NCBI GenBank assembly: GCA_016278505.1
Contig: JADQBQ010000036.1
Location: 1 to 64,000 of the forward strand
Origin: Clostridiales bacterium
GTDB lineage: Bacteria; Bacillota; Desulfotomaculia; Desulfotomaculales; VENG01
DNA length: 64,000 bases
Reading direction: 5' to 3'
The position numbers were made by a program, and so were the translations under genes. Shown in pieces: positions 45,325-55,500 of the stretch; the first letter of the stretch is position 1, and every line of letters starts with the position of its first letter. The notes under the pieces are model-generated. The model made no database searches. It saw only the letters and a list, made by a program, of their open reading frames with translations, and had not been told where the DNA came from.

Positions 45325-45757
45325 CTCCAGGTAATAAAATTTCGACCTTATTGCCTTGTTTCCTTTGACCTGGGAGAAATTTTATTAAGGATTACATACA
45401 CGGCACAGCTCATAGCTGGCATCAAAGGCCTGATCGTTAAAAGTAAACTTGATCAGGTTTGAGTTGCATTTCTTTGATCCACATGCCGACGGGACAGTGT
45501 AATTTATTACTATTTTTGCTGGCCATTTAATAAGTCTCAACCTTTGCACTGCTGAAGTCCCACAGGCCATTATTGGACTCCCTCGATATGCTTAAATATT
45601 AGGCTATTTCCGGCTGGATTTATTTTAATAGTGTCACCATTTGACTTACTTGTTTTTACACAGGTTGATACTATTTAGGAGAAACATATTTTTTTAAGGA
45701 CACTTATTTATAATTCAGTATTTTTATCACCCAGAGTTTATATAAAAGGAGGTTCTC

Positions 45758-45958
45758 ATGGTGGCCAAAATTCCTCTTCTAAACCAAAACTCTTTTCGGA
45801 TTCTAGGCATAAAAGAAAAAAAGCCCATCCTATCAGATGCTGAGATTGCAGCCAAAACATGTATACCTGTTGAAAAAGTTGCCTGTCATTTAAATGCGCT
45901 TCGGAAGGCTAAGATCCTTACGGATGGTAGCCAATCGAGATACAAAACAAGAACTTGA
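45758..45958 (+). CDS. Small putative winged-helix DNA-binding protein
   Basis: AGGAGG RBS upstream; SDAEIAAKTCIPVEKVACHLNALRKAKILTDGSQSRYK reads like a wHTH. Confidence 0.5.
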   Translation: MVAKIPLLNQNSFRILGIKEKKPILSDAEIAAKTCIPVEKVACHLNALRKAKILTDGSQSRYKTRT

Positions 45959-45963
45959 ATGCC

Positions 45964-46566
45964 TCAGCTGGTGCTGATTTCTTTCCCGTCAAATACAAAG
46001 GCATCAATTCCCTTTTGACGCAGCTGCCGGGCATAATTTTCCGCACTTGCCCGGGTGCTGAATGCACCTACCTGTACCCGCCACAGGTGGGATGTCTTCT
46101 GTTTTACCCCCGTTGAGACGTTACTATTAACCTCATTATCCGGCTTATTCCCGTCAGCCTGGCACAACTCCCGCCGCAGCACATCCATATCCATAAACCG
46201 GCCCGGGCAGGCAGTTGCTGCCCCCGGCACTTCCCGGTGGCCTAGAATATTTTCCTCCGGGATTCCGTAACAGCCTACCAAGTCCCACAAAAGCCCCAAT
46301 AAGGCCTCATGCTGATCCGGCAACATGCAATGTTCCTCCATATTCCCAATAACAGACACTCCTATGGATTTATGATTCATGCCTCCCGCCCGGCAATGTG
46401 CACCGGGAATGTCCAGTGACCGTCCTTCCACTACATTTCCATAACGCTCAATGACATAGTTGTAACCAATGTCCCGCCAGCCGAGGGATAAGTGGTACCG
46501 CTTTACCTGTTCCGCATCTTTTTCCTCCGCACCGGTATGGTGCACAATTATATGAGTGTGTTTCAT
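45964..46566 (-). CDS. N-acetylmuramoyl-L-alanine amidase (Amidase_2) with SPOR domain
   Basis: HIIVHHTGAEEKD...GYNYVIERYGNVVEGR...GAHC...SIGVSVIGN...ILGHREVPGAATACPGRF; C-term WRVQVGAFSTRASAENYARQLRQKGIDAFV. Confidence 0.93.
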   Translation of the reverse strand: MKHTHIIVHHTGAEEKDAEQVKRYHLSLGWRDIGYNYVIERYGNVVEGRSLDIPGAHCRAGGMNHKSIGVSVIGNMEEHCMLPDQHEALLGLLWDLVGCYGIPEENILGHREVPGAATACPGRFMDMDVLRRELCQADGNKPDNEVNSNVSTGVKQKTSHLWRVQVGAFSTRASAENYARQLRQKGIDAFVFDGKEISTS

Positions 46567-46574
46567 TATCCTCG

Positions 46575-46730
46575 CTACCCCCCTGCATCTAGTTTTTCCC
46601 CGACAACCCGGGCCAGCTGCTGAATGCTGATCGTAAGCTCGTCCAATTTTCCTTCAATGCGTACCAGTAAGTAAGCTGCCACTACAATGGGAAAGCCCAC
46701 ATTTGCTATTCCCTGAAGAATTTCTTCCAT
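46575..46730 (-). CDS. YvrJ-family small membrane protein (not in the supplied ORF track)
   Basis: Minus-strand translation MEEILQGIANVGFPIVVAAYLLVRIEGKLDELTISIQQLARVVGEKLDAGG*. Confidence 0.75.
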   Translation of the reverse strand: MEEILQGIANVGFPIVVAAYLLVRIEGKLDELTISIQQLARVVGEKLDAGG

Positions 46731-46789
46731 ATTCACATCCCTCCCAATTATAAATCAGGGAGGGCTCGCGCCCTCCCCTGTTCGTGTGA

Positions 46790-47020
46790 CTATGCAGGAT
46801 CGTAAAGATCGTTGGTAGTTTTGTCGATTACTTTCACATCGTACTTGGATGCTAGGTCCCCGCCGTTGGTGCTGAACATATTCTTGGCGATGATGGTATC
46901 CATAACCGCTTCAATCTCAGCAGCAGTGAGATCGGTGCGGGGATTGTCCAGGCTGATGGTCATGCTGGTTCCCCCCTGGCTCCTAAACACCATACGCAGG
47001 GTCTGAGTGGTAGTGGGCAT
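46790..47020 (-). CDS. DUF2922 family protein
   Basis: TLRMVFRSQGGTSMTISLDNPRTDLTAAEIEAVMDTIIAKNMF; next to YvrJ and DUF1659. Confidence 0.8.
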   Translation of the reverse strand: MPTTTQTLRMVFRSQGGTSMTISLDNPRTDLTAAEIEAVMDTIIAKNMFSTNGGDLASKYDVKVIDKTTNDLYDPA

Positions 47021-47123
47021 AGTTTCCCTCCTTTCCTTGCAGGACGGGTAAACTCAAACACCCGCCCCTATTGTATTCCGTTCACATAATTACCGTGGTT
47101 TGCAGCGCATCAGGCAAATTTTT

Positions 47124-47354
47124 CTATACCACCTGGTTAACCAGTTCCCCGGTGTCAATGCGTGTTACAGAGTCCAGGGGATCCTGCACCAGGCCGGCCA
47201 GTGCTGCGACCACTTCGTGTAGATCTGGATCCAGCGCGGCAGGCTTGATGTGGTAAAGGTTCTTGTTGCTGAACTCCGGGTTTCCCTGGCCGTCAGTACC
47301 TACATTGAACCGCAGGCGAAGCACCGCTTCAGCGGGAATATTTACTACTGCCAT
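47124..47354 (-). CDS. DUF1659 family protein
   Basis: LRLRFNVGTDGQGNPEFSNKNLYHIKPAALDPDLHEVVAALAGLV; context. Confidence 0.75.
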   Translation of the reverse strand: MAVVNIPAEAVLRLRFNVGTDGQGNPEFSNKNLYHIKPAALDPDLHEVVAALAGLVQDPLDSVTRIDTGELVNQVV

Positions 47355-47510
47355 TATGCTACCCTCCTTCCTTTGGATGGGCAGGGCCGGTACCGGCAGC
47401 CCGGCCCCAAACCCTCGTTCGCCGGTTGTGGGAATAGCATAAGCCCGGTTTATGGTGATGTCAATACCTGAGCTTGTCCAATCCTTTAATTATTATGACT
47501 AAAGATTACA

Positions 47511-47558
47511 TTGACTAGGAACATCTGTTCTCACTATAATGGTTTAGAACACCCGTTC
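47511..47558 (+). promoter_or_regulatory. Promoter with two LexA (SOS) boxes
   Basis: -35 TTGACT (47511-47516), 18-nt spacer, -10 TATAAT (47535-47540); GAACatctGTTC (47519-47530) and GAACacccGTTC (47547-47558). Confidence 0.85.
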
Positions 47559-47591
47559 GACGCAAAGATAGATAATAGGGAGGTAATCGTA

Positions 47592-47816
47592 ATGAATGAG
47601 CGCGGGAAAGCGGTTTTAAAAGCTATCAGCGAATTTCACCGTGTGAAAGGGTATTCCCCAACCGTTCGTGAGCTGTGTGGCCTTGTTGGGCTCAGGTCCA
47701 CCGCCACAGTTCATAAGTATCTGGCCAGGCTAAGGGAAGAAGGATACATCGCCAGCGTGCCGGACAGACCACGTACACTTCGTATAGTAGAGAAGAGTAA
47801 AATTGGAATACCCTAA
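47592..47816 (+). CDS. LexA-like DNA-binding domain protein without a peptidase domain
   Basis: MNERGKAVLKAISEFHRVKGYSPTVRELCGLVGLRSTATVHKYLARLREEGYIASVPDRPRTLRI = LexA N-terminal wHTH; ORF stops before any S24 domain. Confidence 0.85.
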   Translation: MNERGKAVLKAISEFHRVKGYSPTVRELCGLVGLRSTATVHKYLARLREEGYIASVPDRPRTLRIVEKSKIGIP

Positions 47817-48150
47817 CCATAATTGGCACACGCGGCAGTATTTTTAAAGGTACTGATTGCGCATAGATCGGGTAAACCCGTACCACTCTATGACTGTATC
47901 GGACCGTGTAAATTGCAAAATACAAGACTTGTATCATGAAGTTTGTACGGCAGGCTGAATTCTAAAAAGCCGGGTCCTTACGGAATGGAACAAATGTTCT
48001 ACACACTCAATCAACACAGGTTCCTTTGTCTTAAATTAATTTTGTACGGCACTTTGTTTAATGGACTTTCATGTAATTAAGACTATCCGGGTATGGCCTT
48101 CAAATTAGCTCTGGAGGCCTTGAAACTTAAGAGAAAGGGGATTCCGTACA

Positions 48151-48420
48151 ATGGCCAAGAATAAGCGGCTGGAAGTACGGCTGCCGTCAGATCACTGGAT
48201 ATGGCAGTACCCGCCCGGGTCCCGCAGTAAAAGGATGCGCGAGGCGCTGGGGTTTATGGATACGCTGCAGGAAACATTTAAAAATCTCGACAGGCGCCTG
48301 GGGCAAATAGAGGAGATGCTGGCATCGGGGGAGATATTTGTATCAGTTGAAAAAGGTAAGCAGGAGGAATCGGACAGCTGCGACATTAAATTTGACACGG
48401 ATGCTTTTATGAATATTTAA
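48151..48420 (+). CDS. Hypothetical small protein, possibly plasmid/phage related
   Basis: AGAAAGGGG RBS-like sequence upstream; charged 89-aa ORF. Confidence 0.45.
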   Translation: MAKNKRLEVRLPSDHWIWQYPPGSRSKRMREALGFMDTLQETFKNLDRRLGQIEEMLASGEIFVSVEKGKQEESDSCDIKFDTDAFMNI

Positions 48421-49033
48421 ACGGACCCGCCGCTACGGAACCTTAATATCGGCTGCAGAGGCAGCCGGGTGCATAATCACAATTTGTTTACCTCTTCCCG
48501 GCGCACACTGGCCCGGGCACTATTAGGTCATTAATTACGGGTCTGCCCGGCCCAGAGTGCGCCTAGCCGGGAGATCATACCATAGCCTTTTACCGTATTA
48601 GCATGTCGGCCGAATACTGGGCTAAGCTTTGAGGCAATATTTTGGGGTCAGCCCAGAATGCGGCCAGCTCTGGGGTCTAAGGCCACTGCGTTACGGGTCG
48701 TTTGCCCGCACCGCCACGCCCAGGCACTCTGGGGTTATATTTTGGGTCAAGCCTGGTCACGGCCGTGCTCGGTCAGACTCACTGGTCATCAGCCCCCAAC
48801 CTCCCAACCCTCCGCCCCCACTCATGGGGGCCGGAGGGCTTTACATTTTCCGGCTGGTTGCTTTGCCACTCCTGTTCTTTTCATTATACCGACGCCTTAC
48901 CCCGGTCCGAGCCAGGTTTTACCTAGCGCAGACGCTTCTGGCCGGTGGTCAGGGGGCGGGCCTTAGGCCCGCTCAGCACCGTAGAAAATTGCAGTTCCGC
49001 GCCCTACCGCGCGAGGGCTCGGCCCGGGGCATA

Positions 49034-49135
49034 CCGGGAGTCAAGGGTTCGTTCCACAAAATTTTTTGAGCTCAAAAGGTGAATGCTTTGGGGTCCAAAA
49101 AAATTTTGTTCCACCCTTCGGCCCTTGACTCCCGG
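49034..49135. repeat. Long imperfect inverted repeat upstream of the SWIM gene
   Basis: CCGGGAGTCAAGGG...GTTCCACAAAATTTTTTGAG / GTCCAAAAAAATTTTGTTCCACCCTTCGGCCCTTGACTCCCGG. Confidence 0.8.
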
Positions 49136-49180
49136 CACCGGCGCCGGTGGTGGGATGAAAGAAAAAGGAGTGGATGAGAG

Positions 49181-49495
49181 ATGTTGCGTAAGTTGCTGGG
49201 TAAGGTTGACGATGGTAGATTCGGAAGGGCCGTTGCGGGGATGCAGGCCGGGTGGCAGTGGGAGTGCAGGGAGCGGCATGAGGGTTGGGTTGTGGGGTTT
49301 GTGCGCTACGGGCGCAAAGAGTTCTACGTTGTCATTGAGCAGCGCGGCCGCCGGGGACTTGCGCGGTGCAGCTGCTACGACGTGGTGCACCGCGGGGTGC
49401 TTTGCAAGCACATTGCTTTTGGTGCCATGTCAGAGTTGGGGTTGGCAGCTGCTGCGCGCAGCGCGCACCGGGAACTGCCGGAGCTGGGGCGTTAA
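49181..49495 (+). CDS. Small SWIM zinc-finger protein
   Basis: RCSCYDVVHRGVLCKHIAFGAM = CxC...CxH; RBS AAAGGAG upstream. Confidence 0.7.
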   Translation: MLRKLLGKVDDGRFGRAVAGMQAGWQWECRERHEGWVVGFVRYGRKEFYVVIEQRGRRGLARCSCYDVVHRGVLCKHIAFGAMSELGLAAAARSAHRELPELGR

Positions 49496-49755
49496 GCCCC
49501 GGCTTTTTTTTGGTCGAATAGGAAGGCGGCGGTCTCGGCTACGGCCGGAGTATTTCTTAATGACCACCAGCCGGCACCGCCGCCTTTAATTTAAGCCCTT
49601 TTGGGGTCAGGCAGACAGCCGGTAAACGGGCTCAGGTGTCGGAATTCTGGCCGCTGCCCGCAGGAATGCCCATCTCACTAGGGTCCGGGCCGCGACTGCG
49701 GCCTTTAAACACCGGCTGCAGATGCAACCGGAGAACATACCCTCCGGAGTAATTT

Positions 49756-50253
49756 TTAGCTGTCGAATAACCGGGTTAAAGTGAAAGCGGAATACATATC
49801 CGCTTCAGAAGAGTCATCATGAATGAATTTATAGAACTCGGCTTCCAAGTGTATTTCTTTTTTTCCCGCCATGTAAAGGCTTTTAACTTTCTCCAGCTGT
49901 TTTTCATCCGGGACGTATACCAGTGCATATCCATCCTTTTTTCCGTCGTCGACCAGGTCGGGTATTCGCAGCCCGAAAGTTTTACCATCAACATTTAATG
50001 CATCGATTTCTCCTATCAAATCGAATTTATGGTTCTGATAGTTCTCGTTAAATGAATCCACCAGCTGGTTTATACCTTTATTATCGCCGACCAGAGTCAG
50101 CTGCAGCATTTTATCAAACATATCATCTTCCTCCTGGAAGAATGTTTTTGGATCACCAGCTATAACTTCAGCGTTCTTTTCTTCTCCGCATCCACCCAAC
50201 ATGGCGGTTAATAGCGGAATTAAGACAAAAATAATTACATAAATCTTTTTCAA
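49756..50253 (-). CDS. Putative lipoprotein
   Basis: MKKIYVIIFVLIPLLTAMLGGCGEE lipobox. Confidence 0.7.
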   Translation of the reverse strand: MKKIYVIIFVLIPLLTAMLGGCGEEKNAEVIAGDPKTFFQEEDDMFDKMLQLTLVGDNKGINQLVDSFNENYQNHKFDLIGEIDALNVDGKTFGLRIPDLVDDGKKDGYALVYVPDEKQLEKVKSLYMAGKKEIHLEAEFYKFIHDDSSEADMYSAFTLTRLFDS

Positions 50254-50271
50254 TAGATGGATCCTCCTGAT

Positions 50272-50478
50272 TTATAAATCTATTTTACTTTCCTTTTTTA
50301 TACTTTGTTTGCTAAGCAGCTTATCAATTTTTTTGTCAATTCTTTTAACCTTTTGGCAAGTGTCATCTAGCATGACAACTATGGCCACTAGAAATACAGC
50401 CGTTGTAACCTCTTCCGGTAAGGGAAAAAACAGGCTTGCTATGATGCCGGCTATAATGATAAGCCATCCGTAAATCAA
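50272..50478 (-). CDS. Small membrane protein
   Basis: Two hydrophobic segments followed by a charged tail; GGAGG-like RBS. Confidence 0.5.
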   Translation of the reverse strand: MIYGWLIIIAGIIASLFFPLPEEVTTAVFLVAIVVMLDDTCQKVKRIDKKIDKLLSKQSIKKESKIDL

Positions 50479-50554
50479 AGAATGTTCCTCCTTATAAATT
50501 CTCCCTACGTTGGTAACTAATTAGCGAAATATATAGCTTCCATGATGAAATTGT

Positions 50555-50980
50555 TTAAGTGTTCCTCCACCACTCTATTACTCCTAATTGGGGTACTATC
50601 TTTCTTATCATTGGTATTGTATTTCCGGCCAGGTCCCGCTTATCGAAGTAGACTAAGACTTTAAGCCGGGACGGTTTTGGCTGCCTTTTTGGCCTGGGCT
50701 CTAATTGCATGAGGATTTTGTTTCTAAAAGTGTCCGGGGGCATATCTTTTTTGTCATTACCCGACTGTAGAAAAAAACCGCCGGACGATACTTGTTTTTC
50801 CCACCAGCAGACCTGTATCTTTCGTTCCAGCCAGAATTTTTCTAGAGAATGCTGCAAAACTTGCTCACGGGCAAAGTCCAGCGCTTTTGCACACAGGCTT
50901 TCAAATTTAATATGGTCCTGGTTGGTTATGGTAACCAGGTTTCCCTCCCTCTGAGCTTTAATGGGGATTATTTTCATCAC
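50555..50980 (-). CDS. Hypothetical protein, overlapping upstream ORF
   Basis: ORF overlaps 50958-51632, suggesting translational coupling. Confidence 0.4.
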   Translation of the reverse strand: MMKIIPIKAQREGNLVTITNQDHIKFESLCAKALDFAREQVLQHSLEKFWLERKIQVCWWEKQVSSGGFFLQSGNDKKDMPPDTFRNKILMQLEPRPKRQPKPSRLKVLVYFDKRDLAGNTIPMIRKIVPQLGVIEWWRNT

Positions 50981-51632
50981 TGTTAAGCAGCTGGTGATCG
51001 TTGTAATTATCCGGAGATATCGGCTCAGTACGGGTTAATGTCAATTTCTCTATGCGAGTACCTGCCACCTCATACAGCAGACAACGGACTGTAGATTTGG
51101 CCATGTCAATGTAGTTCCCGTAATGGTCGGTAAAGTGGTCGGGGTTACCAGTGTCATGCCAGGCATGAACATATTTCTCAGCTGCCTGTTTAATGATTTT
51201 TTCCAGGTTGGTGCTGTTCACTTCAGAATCGGCTAAGCCTGCACAAAGTTTATGCAGGTATTCCTTGGCTTCGTCCTCACATTTTAGCTTTTGCGGCTGT
51301 TTGGATTCTTTTACTGCTTCCTGGTAGACTGCCTCGGCCGCTAATGGGAGTTGGCAGAAGGTTTTAGCCATCCGTTTTTCGGCTTCGGATATGTGGTTTA
51401 CAAAGAGTCTGGTTTGATTTTTTTCCATGTCCCACGCTGCCAGTTTCCGGGAACTTTTTAATAAGCGAATTTCCTTTTTTACTCGTTTTAAGGTGTACCC
51501 GCGGTAGTCAGTCCTGCTGCCGGAATAGGCTGCCTGCATAAATGCTCGGGTATATTTGGGACTGACCTTAGGCTTTTGGCCGGCGGCCTGGCTGCCGGCT
51601 TCATAATGGGCCATCTTTTCCACTATCTTCAC
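50958..51632 (-). CDS. Hypothetical alpha-helical protein
   Basis: Long ORF without recognised domain. Confidence 0.45.
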   Translation of the reverse strand: MKIVEKMAHYEAGSQAAGQKPKVSPKYTRAFMQAAYSGSRTDYRGYTLKRVKKEIRLLKSSRKLAAWDMEKNQTRLFVNHISEAEKRMAKTFCQLPLAAEAVYQEAVKESKQPQKLKCEDEAKEYLHKLCAGLADSEVNSTNLEKIIKQAAEKYVHAWHDTGNPDHFTDHYGNYIDMAKSTVRCLLYEVAGTRIEKLTLTRTEPISPDNYNDHQLLNSDENNPH

Positions 51633-51742
51633 CTCATTTCAGTTTTCTAATTCTGTAGGACACAATGGCCTGGTAAGAGTTAAGTGTCTTTTTGTTCTTT
51701 AATTGCCGGGATTAATTGAAAGCCTATAAGCATCAGCCATTT

Positions 51743-52009
51743 CTAAAAGTCATCGTCATTTTGAGTAATCTGGTATTTTAGTTCAATTTCTTTTTTGCAT
51801 TGGCAATATTGTGTTTCTGTTACCTGCCTGAATTTTTTTTGCGTTGGATAGTCACCAAAAAGGTTGATCATTAGTTCTTTAAAGGCTATGTCAATCCGGT
51901 CTGAATTCGAATTATTTAAATTCATAAATGCCACCGCCTGTCTACACTTTGAATATACATACGGGAAATAGTTTTTCCTACGCTCAGAGTTACACAAAAG
52001 TGCAAACAT
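51743..52009 (-). CDS. Hypothetical protein
   Basis: ORF only. Confidence 0.3.
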   Translation of the reverse strand: MFALLCNSERRKNYFPYVYSKCRQAVAFMNLNNSNSDRIDIAFKELMINLFGDYPTQKKFRQVTETQYCQCKKEIELKYQITQNDDDF

Positions 52010-52111
52010 CTCTATATATGTATATTGCCTTGCGGCATATTTGGCTGTGGTATCCGGAATACACCGGCCGGGTTTTGGGTCTCATAATCTAATTTACCCG
52101 GTCCTGCTTAC

Positions 52112-52255
52112 GGGTCATCCTCGAGGGTATTCAATAAGGAACGACCGGGAAGTTTGACCGTCAAAAACCGCGCCGCCCACACATCCTGGCCTGATTGAAA
52201 AAGCCGCCGGCTGCGCCCGCGGCTGAAGCAACGTATTTCTTTTTAATTACCCCCG
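52112..52255. repeat. Dispersed intergenic repeat, copy A
   Basis: Aligns over ~140 bp with 56629-56770, e.g. shared CAAAAACCGCGCCGCCCACACATCC and GCCGCCGGCTGCGCCCGCGGCT. Confidence 0.85.
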
Positions 52256-52534
52256 GTTCATGCAAGGAGGCTAAATCTTGATCAACCTAATCAAAAACTA
52301 GATATATAGTCATAATTGGTATATGGATAATGGAAAGCTAAACTCCTTTTCTATATGGTAACTAGCCTGAGCTACATACCGATCTCACACGGCCGCCCTT
52401 TAAAAACAAGAGATCGGTTTCTGTCTACCTGCCACACGAACCGTCCCTATTTTAAATCTGGTATGGTTTACCGTACCTCATTAAATTGCGGTTTTTAAGA
52501 ATTGCTTATACAATATATTTTGGAAATAATTAGT

Positions 52535-55500
52535 TCATATTATATAATCATTTGAATAAAGCATATCCTCAAGTTCACTACTTGGTGGGTATAATCTTCT
52601 TGGATTAGGATTTATCTCCTTTAGAAATTCCTCCACATAGGGGGACATCGTCTCTTGATTTTTTACTAATCCCAGTAACTTTTCAAGGAAAAGTCTATAC
52701 GTCTTCCTGACAACTTCAATTGATTTACCGTTCATATGAGCAACATAATTTGTGGTTTTTTCATATTCACTCGATGCAATAATTTCCTTCATCATCGCAT
52801 TTTCGTCAAATTTATCGCATTTTCTTAGTAAATAGTTCTTTAATATGGACCTTTGTTCCTCTGGCAAAATTAATTCATAGAGTATAGTTTCTTTCTTATA
52901 TCGATTATACCCCGTTGCTACACTTATTTCAGAAAACTCATTATTACCTAGCATAACTCGGTAATCATTTATTAATGCAAAAATAAAATCATATAATATA
53001 AAATATTCATCCTTTTCAAATTGGTTCTTTACAGTTCCAGCACCAAACGGCTCAACTTTTAAACAATAGTACACTTTCCCGTTTAAGTGACCCAAAAATC
53101 CATTTAATATTTTATGTGAAGCACACATCTTTTGCCTGGCATAATTGGGACTTTTAATTGATTTATGTTTCAACCAAAAAACTCTATTTTCAGAAGCCAA
53201 ATCAACAAACTTATTACCAAGACCATTACCGTCAGTGGGGATTTCTTTGCAAACAAATATAATTTCATTCTTATATAGTTGATCGAAATTAATCCTGGTA
53301 TCATATTCCGTCGAGTTTGCATCTTCTTTCACTGATAGGTAGTTTCCAAAGGAATACTGCACCATAGTATCATAAAATGCGTTGTAATAATCTTCAACCC
53401 TATGATCGTAGTATATTGCTAATTCAAAAACTTTGAATACTAAAGAACCTAGACTTTTTTTACTAGTAATTAATTCGTCTATTAGCCTCATACTTGTTTT
53501 TATTACTGATTTTTCTACAATTCCAATCACTAACTGCTCTGATTCTTTCTTCACATTTCTTCTATTAATTGTCAATAACTTCTCAGCATTTCCACTTAAT
53601 AAATTCACTGATAAATCAAAATTCTTATAATGACTACTATGCGAAAGGCCAATCCTTTCTTCAATAATTTCCTCTTTAATAAATTCATTTTTATAAAATA
53701 ATGATGCATTATATCTATGATTAAGGTTATCAAATTTTATTGTTTTATTTTCTTCATAATAATCAACAAACTCCATTGTACATATTGTTAAAGTATCCTG
53801 ATCAAAGCACATATAACTTAGTGTGTTCGACTTAATGTCAAGCTTCCCATTGACCACTTTTAAAAAATTTTCGTCAAAGATAGTAGTATAAAGTCTTTCG
53901 CCAATCACTTTTTTGCTATTTTCTAGAGTTATTTCCCAGTCCACGTTCACATACTCGCTTATCTTCATTCGTCTACTTATACCTATAGGCTTACTCTCTG
54001 ACCTATTATTATATAAATTATATATATGTCCTTGTATCAACTTAGATTTACTTTCTGTTTCATAATCATACCTAGAACAATATAGATCTTCGTAATTAAC
54101 CTTTTCATTATCAATTTTAATAATTATGCAAGTTCCTCTATCAAATAATTTATCATAATCTTCAATATCAATATAGCCTTTTCCACTAGTGGTGCTTTCA
54201 AATCTAATTTTTTTGGCCTTTTCATTTTCAGTTTTGGTAATAATATCGAATTCATTAGTAACCATAAAAATAGATTGTAGTCCTAATCCAAAGGCTCCAG
54301 CAGGTTTTAGCCACTCTGGAATTTGGCTTAGAGCCTCATGCTTTCTGCTCTTATTTCCTACTTTGGAAATACTTAAAATATCTTCTACCGATATCCCTGT
54401 TCCTTTGTCTCTTAATTTAATTTGAACTTGTCCACTTACATCTATTATTTTTAATGATATGTCAAATTCCTCAACTAGTCGTTCTGGAAAATTATTTTCA
54501 AAAATACTTGTAACATCATCCAGTTGTTCAAATTTATTCCACAATTGGATAAGGGATGCATCAACTGCATTTTGAATTATCTCACGTAAAAAAACAAACT
54601 TTGAGTCGTAAATATTAGCACCTTGTAGTAGCTCAACCGCTCTACCTTCTGATATTGAGAATTTTAAATTATTGTATTGTATCCAACTTTTATTGTTTTT
54701 AAAACTAATCTCTCTTTTTAACAAAGCAGGTGAATTACCGAAATCATCCTGTGCTAAACGACTCCAGTTCAAAGCTCCAAATTCCAATAAATCATCTATC
54801 CATTCAACCCAGCCCTGCAATATTCTATATACATCCTTAGTCTCACATTCAGCAATAATCTTAATACCGTTTGTGTCAACTAAATAATGTAGAATCGATT
54901 CATGTTTTGATTTATGCATCTCTGATTCAACAGGTAATGGGGTTGTTGTTTCCAAATAATACTCATCAAATCTATCTGTATCAAGATCCAATAAGTCCCC
55001 CAAACAAAGCATATAGGCAATAAACCTGGGGTGACAATAATCATGTGCTATCCCATTTGTTGAGTGTGGCAATTCCAAAATGTGATTATAATCCATTTGG
55101 TGTAATTCACATATCCTTGCTATCAATCGAATAGTTCTAATGCCTATGACTCTGTTAAACTGTAATTGTACACAAAGATATTCTTCTAATTTCTCTGAAC
55201 TTCTGAAAGCATGATTACTTCTAAAATGAAATTGGACGATTTTTAAAACATCCTCGTATGTTTTTAAAGAATTTATATAATCCTTCTGCACTCTATCATT
55301 AACATTATCAACTGCTAAAAGTCTTTTTGACGTTCGATATAGGGGACTATTTTCATCTTCTGAAAATTTTTCTAAATCTTTAATGTATTCTTCACTTCTA
55401 AAATATTTTTCAACCTCACTATACTGTAACACCATTCCTAAATCATGAGAGTAAGACACCAGTAAAAGAGAAAAAATATCAGAAAAAGATAAATCATTAA

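Noticed and set aside
45385-45570. 61-aa Cys-containing ORF
   Set aside because: No RBS or recognised domain; may be a small protein but insufficient support
48629-49069. Overlapping plus-strand ORFs in the 48.6-49.1 kb block
   Set aside because: Low-complexity translations with no RBS in a repeat-like GC-rich intergenic block
49004-49411. Minus-strand ORF antisense to the SWIM gene and overlapping the inverted repeat
   Set aside because: Proline/histidine-rich composition typical of the antisense frame of GC-rich coding DNA; the plus-strand ORF has RBS and zinc motif
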